64,000 bases of DNA from Holophagae bacterium (GCA_029263455.1 JAJCXM010000022.1:124001-188000); one strand, 5' to 3'. Shown: positions 34,911-44,798, counted from the first letter of the stretch. Made by a program: numbers and translations. The notes: a model not told the origin generated them from the sequence alone.

Positions 34911-35659
34911 TAGGTAATCATAATAAATAGTTTAGTTAGGAAAAAATCACTGATGAGAATGACTATGGATGCAGAAACAACGGTTTGAGTGGTTGCTTGG
35001 CCAACACCCTCGGCACCGCTTTCCACGCGCATCCCGTTATGGCACGCGATGATGCCTATGAAATAACCGAAGAAAAACGTTTTGCCAAGTCCGCTTGCCA
35101 CATCATTAACAGAAAGTGCTTGCATCACGCGCGACATGAAAAAGTGGCCATCAACTTGAAGCTCAAATGAGGCAATAAACAGGCCACCAATGATGCCTAT
35201 GAAGTTGGCCAAGATGGTTAACAAGGGTAGGCAGATAATACATGCAACTAGGCGTGGAACAACCAGCCTGTAAACAGGGTTGGTGGCCATCGATCGCATC
35301 GCATCCAATTGTTGTGTGGCTTTCATCGTACCCAATTCGGCGGTAATGCCTGCCCCAACTCGGCCGCCCACAAGCAGTGCCGTGAGCACAGGCCCCAGTT
35401 CACGTACGATGCTTAAACTGACAAGGTCACCAATGAATACATCTGCGCCAAAGGCGGAAAGGGCGTAAGCCGCTTGCAGCGCAAGCACCATCCCGGTGAA
35501 AAGGGCCGTGATGTTTGTGATACTCAACGATTGCACGCCGATGTGGTGAAACTGGCGCATCCATTCCTTAAATTGGGGCCTGCGTGTCACTAAACATTGA
35601 GCGAACTCAAACGTGAGTATGACGATTTGACCTAAGTTTTGGAAGATTCGGCTATACAT
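34910..35659 (-). CDS. mlaE: MlaE-type ABC transporter permease
   Basis: The 249-residue integral membrane permease contains the family segments FTGMVLALQAAY, LVGGRVGAGITAELGTMKATQQLDAM and PRLVACIICLPLL. I start at ATG 35659; an in-frame GTG at 35734 adds 25 residues of no similarity. It is first of mlaE-mlaF-mlaD-lipoprotein-gatB on the minus strand. Confidence 0.92.
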   Translation of the reverse strand: MYSRIFQNLGQIVILTFEFAQCLVTRRPQFKEWMRQFHHIGVQSLSITNITALFTGMVLALQAAYALSAFGADVFIGDLVSLSIVRELGPVLTALLVGGRVGAGITAELGTMKATQQLDAMRSMATNPVYRLVVPRLVACIICLPLLTILANFIGIIGGLFIASFELQVDGHFFMSRVMQALSVNDVASGLGKTFFFGYFIGIIACHNGMRVESGAEGVGQATTQTVVSASIVILISDFFLTKLFIMIT

Positions 35660-35877
35660 ATGGCCCACGTATTTTGGGGTCGAGTCGGCACGGCATGTTA
35701 ACAGACCCTTACGATAGCGGCAATGGATCCCCACGCTTTGGACTACAACTCTAGCGAGTCATTTGTTATTATGGCCGACTTGGCGCGTGTAACTTAAATT
35801 TTTCGCGTCGCGACGCTGAACCTACCAAGAGCAGTCAAGCCTGGTTGTCAGGTGGAAGCGATGAGAGGGAGTCGGTT

Positions 35878-37188
35878 GTGACCAATGTCGCAGTCATAGG
35901 TGCCCAATGGGGTGATGAAGGAAAAGGTAAAGTCGTTGATGTCTTGGCCGAGAAGTTTGGATGCGTGGTTCGTTTTCAAGGTGGCAACAACGCCGGTCAC
36001 TCTGTCCACTTTGGCGGCCAGCAATTTGCCCTCCATTTATTACCAAGTGGGATCTTTTGTAACCAAACCCATAATCTGATTGGTAACGGTGTTGTGGTTG
36101 ATCCCAGCGCGTTGATCCGTGAAATCGATGAACTAAAAGAACGCGGAATCGAAGTGACTCCTGACCGATTGAAAATAAGTAATCGCGCACACTTAGTATT
36201 GCCTTATCACCGCATCATTGATCAGTTTCGTGACGCGTCTCCTAACCAACGCAAAATTGGAACGACAGGCAAAGGCATTGGTCCAACTTATGAGTGGAAG
36301 GCTGCACGGCGTGGTATTCGCTTCTGTGATACGCACGATAAAGACGACTTTAGCGAAAAGGTTCGGACGGAGTTGGACTTAGCCCAACGCTTGAATCTCG
36401 GTATAGTTGAACTTCAGCAGTTGCATCTGGATGCGCTGATGGCCGAAGTTTGGCCAGCGATCCATCGCTTGCAGGACTATGTGGTAGATGGTGTCGAATT
36501 CTTGGCCGGTTTAGTTGAGAAAAATGTACCCATTCTATTTGAAGGTGCCCAGGCAACACTTCTGGATATTGATTTCGGCACCTATCCCTATGTCACGTCG
36601 TCCAACTCTTGCGCATTAGGCATTGGCGCGGGAGCTGGTGTTCCTGCGCGGGCGATCGATCGTGTCGTAGGCATAACCAAAGCTTATGCTACTCGAGTCG
36701 GCGAAGGCCCTTTTCCAACGGAATTGCTCGATGACGTAGGCAGTGCGTTAAGAAAACACGGCAAGGAATTTGGCACCACAACTGGACGTCCAAGACGATG
36801 TGGTTGGTTAGATTTGGTTGCCCTTCGATACGCCCAACGTCTCAATGGGTTTGACTGCCTCGCCTTAATGAAGTTAGACATTTTGGATTCATTTGAAAGA
36901 CTATATGTGTGTGAGGCCTATCGTATAGATGGACGTGAAACGCGTGTATTCCCTGCGTCTCTACAACAGTTACAAAATGCAGAGCCTGTTTACCGCGAAC
37001 TGCCCGGCTGGAACGAAGACACATCAACGATTAGACAATTTGGGCAACTGCCCACAGCTGCACAGGATTATGTAAAAGCGATAGAGTCGTATGTCGGGTG
37101 TAGCGTCGATTTGGTTTCAGTTGGACCTGACCGCGAGGAAACGTTACTACGTTCAGATGGCTTGTTCTCAGATCTGTATAAACGCTAA
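35878..37188 (+). CDS. purA: Adenylosuccinate synthetase
   Basis: First committed step from IMP to AMP (GTP-dependent). The 436-residue protein has the N-terminal GAQWGDEGKGKVVD motif, GNNAGHS, TGKGIGPTYEWKAARRGIR and GTTTGRPRRCGWLD. GTG 35878 is preceded by GAGAGGGA (35863-35870); a TTG at 35845 would add 11 residues before the usual start. Divergent from mlaE across about 218 bp, in which I found no convincing promoter. Confidence 0.95.
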   Translation: MTNVAVIGAQWGDEGKGKVVDVLAEKFGCVVRFQGGNNAGHSVHFGGQQFALHLLPSGIFCNQTHNLIGNGVVVDPSALIREIDELKERGIEVTPDRLKISNRAHLVLPYHRIIDQFRDASPNQRKIGTTGKGIGPTYEWKAARRGIRFCDTHDKDDFSEKVRTELDLAQRLNLGIVELQQLHLDALMAEVWPAIHRLQDYVVDGVEFLAGLVEKNVPILFEGAQATLLDIDFGTYPYVTSSNSCALGIGAGAGVPARAIDRVVGITKAYATRVGEGPFPTELLDDVGSALRKHGKEFGTTTGRPRRCGWLDLVALRYAQRLNGFDCLALMKLDILDSFERLYVCEAYRIDGRETRVFPASLQQLQNAEPVYRELPGWNEDTSTIRQFGQLPTAAQDYVKAIESYVGCSVDLVSVGPDREETLLRSDGLFSDLYKR

Positions 37189-37230
37189 TCTGCTAAACTG
37201 GCGCCCAACTTGACAATGGTGAGGTCTTTG

Positions 37231-38775
37231 ATGACGGGTCAATCGCGTATAGATGAGCTACGGGCTCGTGAGTCGTTAGCACTAAGCGGCGGCGGCGAGG
37301 CTCGAATTGCGCGCCAACACGCCATGGGTAAACTTACGGCGCGAGAACGTCTCGATCTCCTATTGGACCCTGAGAGCTTTCAAGAACTTGATATGTTGGT
37401 TGTCACGAAAACAGACGATTCTGGTTCAACTCAGTACGTGGGCGACGGTGTTGTTTCTGGTTTTGGCCGAGTGGATGGACGTGTCGTTTATGTGTTCGCG
37501 CAGGACTTTACCGTTCACGGCGGTTCCTTATCGTTTGCGAATGCCAAGAAGATCGTCAAAGTGATGAAGTTGGCTATGAAAATCGGTGCACCGATCATTG
37601 CGCTCAACGATTCGGGCGGTGCCCGTATTCAAGAAGGCGTCAAATCGCTTGCTGGCTATGCAGACATATTCTTGCTGAATACGCTGGCATCGGGTGTGAT
37701 TCCTCAAATTTCGGCCATTATGGGACCTTGTGCCGGGGGCGCTGTTTATTCACCTGCGCTAACCGACTTCATTATCATGGTGCAAGACACGTCGTATATG
37801 TTCGTCACAGGGCCCGACGTGATTCGAACCGTTACCCACGAAGAGGTAACGAAAGAGGCTTTGGGTGGTGCCCGGACACACAATGAAACTTCAGGCGTGG
37901 CGCAGTTTTCGGTCAAAGATGATCGCGCTTGCCTTGCTCTGATTCGGGAACTCTTGTCATTTATTCCTTCAAATAACCTGGACGACGCACCGCGTAAGCC
38001 AAACAGTGATCCCGTCGATCGTGCAAACGATGTTATCGCTAAAGTAATCCCTTCCAATCCTAATCAGCCATACGATATGAAAAAGATCATTGCTGACTTG
38101 GTTGATGACGGTTATTTCTTGGAAGTCCAATCGATGTTTGGCCGCAGTTTAGTGGTCGGCTTTGCGCGTTTGGATGGTCGGTCAGTGGGCATCGTTGCCA
38201 ATCAACCGGCATTTCTAGCGGGTGTTCTGGATATCGATTCATCGACTAAAGGTGCGCGTTTTGTTCGTTTTTGCGACGCATTCAATATACCCCTGATCAC
38301 ACTGGAAGATGTGCCCGGCTTTCTGCCCGGCACCAAACAGGAATTTGGCGGTATTATTCGCCACGGCGCTAAACTCCTGTATGCATTTTCAGAAGCCACC
38401 GTGCCTAAGCTAACCGTGATCACACGCAAAGCTTATGGGGGTGCTTATTGTGTGATGGCGTCTAAACATCTACGGACCGATATTAACTTTGCCTACCCAA
38501 CAGCCGAAATCGCCGTGATGGGCAGCGAAGGCGCGGTCAACATTATTCACAAGAAAAAGATCCAAGAGGCCGAGGACGGCGATGATATGCGTCGCAAGTT
38601 AACGGAAGAATACCGCGCAAAGTTCGCCTCACCCTTTGTGGCAGCCGAGCAAGGATTCATCGACGAGGTCATCGATCCGCGAGATACGAGACGCCGGTTA
38701 ATTCAGGCATTAGTTATGCTGGAACACAAACGAGAGTCACTGCCGCCCAAAAAACACGGAAATATGCCGCTTTAG
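37231..38775 (+). CDS. Acyl-CoA (propionyl-CoA type) carboxylase beta subunit
   Basis: Carboxyltransferase subunit of a biotin-dependent acyl-CoA carboxylase or decarboxylase. The 514-residue protein has GGEARIARQHAMGKLTARER, FAQDFTVHGGSLS, IMGPCAGGAVYSPALTDFI, and the second crotonase-fold site VITRKAYGGAYCVMASKH. Family members act on propionyl-CoA, methylmalonyl-CoA or other acyl-CoA. No biotin carboxylase or biotin carrier is adjacent, so the partner lies elsewhere. ATG 37231 is chosen because GGTGAGGT precedes it. Confidence 0.9.
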   Translation: MTGQSRIDELRARESLALSGGGEARIARQHAMGKLTARERLDLLLDPESFQELDMLVVTKTDDSGSTQYVGDGVVSGFGRVDGRVVYVFAQDFTVHGGSLSFANAKKIVKVMKLAMKIGAPIIALNDSGGARIQEGVKSLAGYADIFLLNTLASGVIPQISAIMGPCAGGAVYSPALTDFIIMVQDTSYMFVTGPDVIRTVTHEEVTKEALGGARTHNETSGVAQFSVKDDRACLALIRELLSFIPSNNLDDAPRKPNSDPVDRANDVIAKVIPSNPNQPYDMKKIIADLVDDGYFLEVQSMFGRSLVVGFARLDGRSVGIVANQPAFLAGVLDIDSSTKGARFVRFCDAFNIPLITLEDVPGFLPGTKQEFGGIIRHGAKLLYAFSEATVPKLTVITRKAYGGAYCVMASKHLRTDINFAYPTAEIAVMGSEGAVNIIHKKKIQEAEDGDDMRRKLTEEYRAKFASPFVAAEQGFIDEVIDPRDTRRRLIQALVMLEHKRESLPPKKHGNMPL

Positions 38776-38789
38776 CAAAATCCTCATTC

Positions 38790-38820
38790 TTGACTGCGGC
38801 GTTTGCGTACACCCTATAAT
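38790..38820 (+). promoter_or_regulatory. Putative promoter of sensor kinase
   Basis: TTGACT (38790-38795), a long 19-bp spacer and TATAAT (38815-38820); the start codon is 31 bp further. Confidence 0.5.
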
Positions 38821-38850
38821 GGGCATATTCCAGACGCGGGGCTCTCGTCG

Positions 38851-41592
38851 ATGAGACGTATCAAAGAATGGCTACTCGCCTACCGCGAGAGCATTGGTTT
38901 TTCGTTCTTAGTCACGCTGATCATTATCGGCTTGATGAACGTCATCCACGTCATCACTTACTTGAAGCCGACTGACGGTGCAATTTGGGATTTTCAAAAC
39001 GACACGCTTGTGGTGGTGGAAACGGACTTGTCCGCAGAAACAAGCTTACAAGTCGGCGACCGTCTCTTGGCTATCGATGATACCGATATCGAGAATATAA
39101 GTACCTACGAAGACAAACTTTATGGGGTTCAGATTGGCTCGAAGCACTTGTATGTGCTGGATCGCAATGGTTCGCGTTATGAACCTTGGGTGCCTATTCG
39201 TGGCGTGAAAGATGTCGCGCCTCATTACTACATGTTTGCGGTTACTGGCTTCATATACTTGATCTTTTTGTTGATCATCTTGAGCCAAGACGTGGCCGAG
39301 AGCCCTAGGCGTTGGTACATTGTCTTTGCTCTATGTGTCTTCTTAGCCTTTGTCTTCCATTTCACAGAACGATTTACGCCTCTTGACTGGATCAGCTATG
39401 TTCTCGATTATTTTGGGCGCGTGCTGCTGCCTTCTGCGCTTTTGTCAATTGCTTTGGCGCAAACCATTCACGATAGGCTTCGTTGGACGTTGCAGCCTCT
39501 ACACTGGGTACCTTCGGGACTCCTTGTCTTGGTGATGTTCCTTTGGTTCCCGCAGGTCAACCTAGCAGGAACCTTTTGGGGCGAAGAGTTTTATCATTCA
39601 ATTCAAGACATTCAACGTGTGTGGAGCGGTACGTTGTTGGTGGTGGCGCTCATTCTCTTTGTGCTGCCCTGGAACCGAGTACCTACTCGCTTGCGTCCCT
39701 TTTGGCTAGTTTCGTGGTTGCCATATACTCTGGAGATCTGGAATGTTCAATATCCAGGTGGTGGCTTGATGGCTGGGCTGGCCCCTGCATTAACGCCTCT
39801 GGCGCTCCTGATTGATTGGAGCCAAAAGGATGTTCTCTATTTAGGAAGAATTGGCAAGAAGTCCATCGTCTATGTGTCCGTTGTGCTCTTGCTGTTCCTG
39901 GGCTTCTTCTTATTTATCGGAATTTTTCAAGCCTTGTTGGGATCAAGCGTGAGCCGTGAGGGACAAATAATGATCTCTGCCTTTGGGATTATGTTTGCCG
40001 TCGTCTCATACGACCCCTTGCGTAGGTTGGCAGAGAATCTACTAGGACGCATGGTGTATGGGAAACGCTTTGAAGCGGTTCGTCATCTATTGGACTTCTC
40101 AGAGTTCAACCGGGCAGACACCAATATCCTCGCTTTTGTTGAAGGACTTACAACCCGGATTGAAACAGCGTTTGGATTCGAGAGCGTTCACGGTTATTAC
40201 CGTTCCCGTGAGCACCGCTATGCGTTGGTAGGGTCGCAAGACACATTCCTTGAATTTCGGCACCTACCTGGCGAATTAATGACCGGCGCGTTGGCTCGAG
40301 GTCCAGAGGTGATGATGGCTTTGCGCACTCATCATCCGGTCGAGCTCAATATTGCACAACAATATTTTTTTGGAATTAGAGTTCACGGCGAAGTGTTGGT
40401 TTTGGTTTCACTGCCAGCGGGGGCTCAAGATCCAAGACTGAACCCAGATGACTTAAGGCTACTAAATAGTCTCGTCAATCAATGCGAAGTACTGCTTGAA
40501 AATATGGAGCTCTACCGAACCCTAAATGAAAAAGTACTAAGCATAAATAAACTCAAAGAATTTAACGAAAACATCATTGAGTCTTCAAGGGTCGGGATAT
40601 TGGCTACCGACGAAATGGACCATTATGTTTCTTGCAACCGTGCCTTTATCGAATTAGTAGGCGCATCACGGAATGATCTGATGGGATCTTCGTTTGAGGT
40701 GCTTTTGAGGACGGAGACGATCGAGAGCCAACACTTTGTGGGTGCGACTGAATTCATTGAAGGCCAGTACCGCAATATTAGTGGCGAAGGATTAATTCTA
40801 GAAGTGCAAAAGACGCCTCTAAAAACGAAAGACAATGAAATATATGGCACGCTTTATTTAGTAGAAGACATTCGCGACAAACGCAAAGTTCAAGACCAAT
40901 TAATGCAGCAAGAGAAACTCGCGTCGATTGGCCTTCTGGCTGCGGGTGTCGCTCATGAAATCAATACACCACTTACGGGGATTGCAGGCTATAGCCAGCT
41001 CTTAATGATGGATGAAAGCTTATCTCAGGGCCAAAGAGAGATGATCCAGTTGGTAGAAGAGCAATCGCGTCGTGCAGCCAATATCGTCAAAGAGTTGCTT
41101 AATTTTTCGCGTAAAGAGTCTGCGCCGATGGGGCCAGTCGACTTGGGTCAGGTCCTCAGCCAAACAGTCCATTTCCTCGGCCACCAAGCGGTGAAGAAGA
41201 ATGTCGAAATCCGTGTTGAAAAAACCACTGAACAGTACATTGACGGATATGCCAATCAAATTCAGCAGGTCTTCATTAACGTCATCGTCAATGCCATGGA
41301 TGCAATGCCGCAAGGTGGCGAGTTAGTGATTGACTGCGGTCAAGACGATGAACTCATCGAATTGTGTTTTTGCGATAGCGGTCATGGCATATCGCCCGAG
41401 ATACGTTCTCGAATATTCGATCCTTTTTTTACAACAAAAGAAGCAGGTAAGGGTACCGGACTCGGACTCAGTGTCGTATACAACATTATGCGGGATCATC
41501 AAGCAAGCATCGAAGTGGACGCAAGTCCCGACGGTGGAACCATTGTGCGCCTTGTTTTTCCCCGTTCTGCCCTCATCGAAAACCAAACTTAA
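38851..41592 (+). CDS. Membrane sensor histidine kinase with PDZ-like sensor region
   Basis: A 913-residue kinase. A first helix (about 15-38) leads into an extracytoplasmic region (40-120) with a PDZ-like stretch (LQVGDRLLAIDD). Several helices follow (about 125-380), then a GAF-like region (420-550), PAS (570-690), HisKA with H702 in AAGVAHEINTPLTG, and the HATPase domain with N814 (IVNAMDAMPQGG) and GTGLGLSVVYNIM. I start at ATG 38851; an in-frame TTG at 38803 lies ahead of the -10. The NtrC-type regulator follows 26 bp downstream and is its likely partner. Confidence 0.88.
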   Translation: MRRIKEWLLAYRESIGFSFLVTLIIIGLMNVIHVITYLKPTDGAIWDFQNDTLVVVETDLSAETSLQVGDRLLAIDDTDIENISTYEDKLYGVQIGSKHLYVLDRNGSRYEPWVPIRGVKDVAPHYYMFAVTGFIYLIFLLIILSQDVAESPRRWYIVFALCVFLAFVFHFTERFTPLDWISYVLDYFGRVLLPSALLSIALAQTIHDRLRWTLQPLHWVPSGLLVLVMFLWFPQVNLAGTFWGEEFYHSIQDIQRVWSGTLLVVALILFVLPWNRVPTRLRPFWLVSWLPYTLEIWNVQYPGGGLMAGLAPALTPLALLIDWSQKDVLYLGRIGKKSIVYVSVVLLLFLGFFLFIGIFQALLGSSVSREGQIMISAFGIMFAVVSYDPLRRLAENLLGRMVYGKRFEAVRHLLDFSEFNRADTNILAFVEGLTTRIETAFGFESVHGYYRSREHRYALVGSQDTFLEFRHLPGELMTGALARGPEVMMALRTHHPVELNIAQQYFFGIRVHGEVLVLVSLPAGAQDPRLNPDDLRLLNSLVNQCEVLLENMELYRTLNEKVLSINKLKEFNENIIESSRVGILATDEMDHYVSCNRAFIELVGASRNDLMGSSFEVLLRTETIESQHFVGATEFIEGQYRNISGEGLILEVQKTPLKTKDNEIYGTLYLVEDIRDKRKVQDQLMQQEKLASIGLLAAGVAHEINTPLTGIAGYSQLLMMDESLSQGQREMIQLVEEQSRRAANIVKELLNFSRKESAPMGPVDLGQVLSQTVHFLGHQAVKKNVEIRVEKTTEQYIDGYANQIQQVFINVIVNAMDAMPQGGELVIDCGQDDELIELCFCDSGHGISPEIRSRIFDPFFTTKEAGKGTGLGLSVVYNIMRDHQASIEVDASPDGGTIVRLVFPRSALIENQT

Positions 41593-41618
41593 CATTCACA
41601 CGAGGTATATCTAATCCT

Positions 41619-42995
41619 ATGGAATCTAAACCGAAAATTCTGATCATTGAAGACGAGAAGGTCGTCCAAGATATCTTGCGACGTTTATTGCGACCGAAAG
41701 GCTATTTGTTGACGTTCATTGACCGTGGCGATGAAGGGATTCGGCGGCTTAAACAAGATCACGATTTTCAGTTGGTGATTACCGACTTGATGTTGCCTGG
41801 CGCTTCAGGACTTGATGTTTTGGCTACCGCAGGTGACCGTGATCCGGAACTACCTGTAATCGTGATTACGGCGTACGCGACCGTTGATTCAGCGGTTGAT
41901 GCCATGAAGGGTGGCGCTTTCGACTACCTGACAAAGCCATTCAACAACGAAGAAGTAATGCTGGTTATTGAAAAAGCTCTTGAGACTCGCCGACTGGTCG
42001 ATGAGAACCGAAGCCTTAAACGCGAACTCAACAAGAAATACGGATTCGAGAATATCATTGGCCGTTCAAAAGTGATGATGGATGTATTTGACCTCATTAG
42101 CCAAGCTGCTCCCTCGAATGCCACGATTCTTATCCGAGGTGATAGCGGTACTGGCAAGGAACTTATTGCGCGAGCGATCCACCACAATAGCCCTCGAAAA
42201 GACCACCCCTTTGTCACCCTAAATGCTGGTGCCATCCCGTCGGAACTCTTAGAAAGTCAGCTGTTTGGCCATGTGAAGGGCTCTTTCACAGGTGCTACGG
42301 GTGATAAGAAGGGTTTGTGCGAAGTCGCGGATACCGGTTCGCTGTTCTTGGATGAGATTGGAAACATCTCTCTTGAGTTACAGGCCAAGCTATTGCGCGT
42401 GATACAAGAAAAGGAAATCATGCCGGTGGGTTCAACTACGATCATGAAGATCGATATCCGTCTAATTTGTGCCACAAACGCGGATCTTGAACGAATGGTG
42501 TCTGACGGACAGTTTCGCGAGGATCTGTATTACCGCTTAAACGTCATTGAAATCGCATTGCCATCCTTGCGTGAGCGCATGGAAGATATGCCTCTACTCG
42601 TCGATCACTTTATTGGTAAATACCAAACAGAAAACAGCAAATCCATTCATAGAGTTGAACCGGCATTTATGGAAGTACTGGAGGCTTACCACTGGCCAGG
42701 AAACGTCCGTGAGCTGGAGAACCTGATCGAGCGTGCGGTGGTTTTGTCTCGTGATGGAACCGTGGACAAGGACTTGTTACCTCCCCATTTCCTCAAGAAG
42801 GTACAGGATGGCCAAGGGTTCGTACCCAGTTTTGACTTTAGTGTGCCACTGCATCAGCAAATACAGACATTCGAACGAGCCTTAATTATTAAAGCCCTAG
42901 ATGTATGCGACGGCGTTCAAAAGGGGGCAGCGCAGATGTTAGGTGTCAAAACAACAACGCTTAATGAAATGATGAAACGCCACAAACTCCGATAA
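41619..42995 (+). CDS. NtrC-type sigma54-dependent response regulator
   Basis: A 458-residue regulator: receiver domain (1-120, acidic pair E11/D12, D56 phospho-acceptor, K106 in LTKPFNN), AAA+ domain with Walker A GDSGTGKE (174-181) and Walker B TGSLFLDEIGN, and a C-terminal Fis-type helix-turn-helix. The sigma54-contacting loop is GSFTGA (221-226) instead of the usual GAFTGA, a rare substitution. Paired with the preceding kinase. Target promoters are not known. Confidence 0.9.
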   Translation: MESKPKILIIEDEKVVQDILRRLLRPKGYLLTFIDRGDEGIRRLKQDHDFQLVITDLMLPGASGLDVLATAGDRDPELPVIVITAYATVDSAVDAMKGGAFDYLTKPFNNEEVMLVIEKALETRRLVDENRSLKRELNKKYGFENIIGRSKVMMDVFDLISQAAPSNATILIRGDSGTGKELIARAIHHNSPRKDHPFVTLNAGAIPSELLESQLFGHVKGSFTGATGDKKGLCEVADTGSLFLDEIGNISLELQAKLLRVIQEKEIMPVGSTTIMKIDIRLICATNADLERMVSDGQFREDLYYRLNVIEIALPSLRERMEDMPLLVDHFIGKYQTENSKSIHRVEPAFMEVLEAYHWPGNVRELENLIERAVVLSRDGTVDKDLLPPHFLKKVQDGQGFVPSFDFSVPLHQQIQTFERALIIKALDVCDGVQKGAAQMLGVKTTTLNEMMKRHKLR

Positions 42996-42996
42996 T

Positions 42997-43401
42997 TTAG
43001 AATTCAATAAGAGGTACGACCTCATTAATGACCATCGGGAGACTGTATTTGAAAAGTACAAAATCTGCTGATGCTTCATATTCGAGGCGTACTGTTACTA
43101 GAGTGGTGATACTTCCACCTTCACCCCAAGGTTTTCGTGCTTTTTCGACGAAGAGATCTTCAGGATCAGCGGGTATTTCCAAATCTTTCATGGAAGCCCT
43201 TATGTCGGCGCGAATTTTTTCTTCTGAACTCTTGTGTCCGGCTCGCGCAATCTTCTCGATGGAAGTTTCCAGTTTACGACGACCTTCAAGAACCGGATAC
43301 ACTTGCATGAATCCGTAAATGACCATGCCGGATACGATGACAGCAGTCAGGCACCCAAAGATTCCTTTTGACTTTTTTTCCTCTTCGCCCCAACGACTCA
43401 T
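42997..43401 (-). CDS. Small single-pass membrane protein (DUF4845-like architecture)
   Basis: A 134-residue protein with a charged N-terminus, one membrane helix (about 14-34), and a soluble tail of a long helix plus strands. The arrangement resembles the DUF4845 proteins, but I cannot confirm it. It is convergent with the NtrC-type regulator (1-bp gap) and divergent from the LpxH-like gene. A GAGG-type site (GAGGCACAGCG) precedes the ATG. Function unknown. Confidence 0.6.
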   Translation of the reverse strand: MSRWGEEEKKSKGIFGCLTAVIVSGMVIYGFMQVYPVLEGRRKLETSIEKIARAGHKSSEEKIRADIRASMKDLEIPADPEDLFVEKARKPWGEGGSITTLVTVRLEYEASADFVLFKYSLPMVINEVVPLIEF

Positions 43402-43483
43402 CGCTGTGCCTCCTCGTCCAGATATATAGCATTGACTGAGTGTTTGATTGTAACCCTATCAACTTCCTTGTTAAATTAAATTT

Positions 43484-44212
43484 ATGACGAATCTGCTGGA
43501 ACGAGACATCTTAGTCATCTCGGATGCCCATGTATCTGCGGCGCATGACAATGTCGATGACTTCTTTGACATGTTGAATGCGCTGGAACATCTTGAGCTT
43601 GATCTTGTCTTCTTGGGTGATATTTTTGACCTTTGGATTGGCATTCCGCGCTACTTAACTGAGCCGCAGCAACGATTTTTGACATGGTGCCAGAAACACA
43701 AAGATCAATTTAGGATTGGGTTTGTTGAGGGCAACCACGAATTTTATGTACATGATTTTCACCAGCACATTTTTCGGTGGAGCACCTCTGAGAGTTACCG
43801 ATCAGGGCCCGTACTTTTTGTTCATGGGGATCAGGCAAATCCCCATGATCGTAACTATCTGCTTCTGCGACGTCTCACTAAGAACAAGTGGATGCGGACC
43901 TTTGTCTCGTGGCTGCCGGGCGGAGGTTGGTTGACACAAAAAATCAAGCGCCGCTTAAAAGACACGAACAAAGCCTTTAAGATTGCCTTTCCCGAATCTG
44001 AAGTGCGTGAATATACCGAAGGTTTTGGAGATGATGGTCTAAAAATAGTTGTGATGGGACACTTCCATCAAAACTTCTCTTTTGAGACTCAATGGGGTCG
44101 GGCACTTGTCATGCCGGATTGGTGGTCAACAGGAGAGGTTGCACACATTCATCGCGGCAATCTCAAGATTGAAGTTAAGCCTTGGCAGGCCTTCGATAGA
44201 AGGCCCATTTGA
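43484..44212 (+). CDS. LpxH-like metallophosphoesterase
   Basis: The 242-residue calcineurin-type phosphoesterase has all metal motifs in order: DAH (SDAHVS, 13-15), GDIFD, GNHE, HGDQ and GHFH. Length and the basic helical insert (RRLTKNKWMRTFVSWLPGG) fit UDP-2,3-diacylglucosamine pyrophosphatase LpxH, the lipid A step before LpxB. The lpxB gene lies 24 kb away. Other phosphoesterases share these motifs, so the exact substrate is inferred. Confidence 0.75.
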   Translation: MTNLLERDILVISDAHVSAAHDNVDDFFDMLNALEHLELDLVFLGDIFDLWIGIPRYLTEPQQRFLTWCQKHKDQFRIGFVEGNHEFYVHDFHQHIFRWSTSESYRSGPVLFVHGDQANPHDRNYLLLRRLTKNKWMRTFVSWLPGGGWLTQKIKRRLKDTNKAFKIAFPESEVREYTEGFGDDGLKIVVMGHFHQNFSFETQWGRALVMPDWWSTGEVAHIHRGNLKIEVKPWQAFDRRPI

Positions 44213-44236
44213 ACGTTAAATGTAGGTCTGTTTCGT

Positions 44237-44266
44237 TTGACAAGCTTGATGATATCGTGGTACCTT
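44237..44266 (+). promoter_or_regulatory. Putative promoter of the ATP synthase operon
   Basis: A consensus TTGACA (44237-44242), 18-bp spacer and a poor -10 (TACCTT 44261-44266), 73 bp before the first gene. Confidence 0.4.
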
Positions 44267-44339
44267 GCAGCGGTTTTTTGAGCCTACATGGGCATGGCTC
44301 AACGCGCTTGTTAATCGAAGAATTCTTGGCGGGTAGTTA

Positions 44340-44798
44340 ATGGAAGATTTAATCAATTCCTTGCCGGGGCCGATGCAGCTGAATCAGACGCTGTTTATCG
44401 TTGCGGCCCTGTTTTTGGTACTCTTGGTCATTCTTAATCAGTGGATTTTTAAACCATTGGTTGCGGTGATGGATGAACGTCATAAATTAGTCGAAGAAGG
44501 TGCAGAAGCGCAGAGATCTTCAACCAAAACTGTTGAAGAGAGTTTAGCCCGCTATCAGGAGCGTCTTATAGAGGCGCGCCGGGCTGCCCAGCAAAGGCGC
44601 AATGCGATATTGAAGGAGTCAGAAATGGTGCGAGAAGAAATTTTGGCCTCGGCGAAAGAGCAATCCATGGCGCTGGTTCAAGCAGCTGCCACTGATCTGG
44701 AAACGCATGTCAAAACGGCGCGAGCCGCTTTAAAAGAAGAGTCGAGAGAATTGGCACAACACATTGTAAATTCGGTGCTTTCACGGGCCTCAGCCTAA
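44340..44798 (+). CDS. atpF': ATP synthase F0 subunit b'
   Basis: The 152-residue peripheral-stalk subunit has one N-terminal membrane helix (about 16-35) and a long charged coiled coil. It differs from the next gene product, so the stalk is probably a b'/b heterodimer as in cyanobacteria and many alpha- and delta-proteobacteria. First gene of the operon; subunits a and c are not present. Confidence 0.88.
   Translation: MEDLINSLPGPMQLNQTLFIVAALFLVLLVILNQWIFKPLVAVMDERHKLVEEGAEAQRSSTKTVEESLARYQERLIEARRAAQQRRNAILKESEMVREEILASAKEQSMALVQAAATDLETHVKTARAALKEESRELAQHIVNSVLSRASA

Noticed and set aside
35660-35877. Promoters in the mlaE/purA divergent region
   Set aside because: There is a short palindrome (GCGTCGCGACGC at 35805-35816), but no credible -35/-10 pair at sensible spacing.
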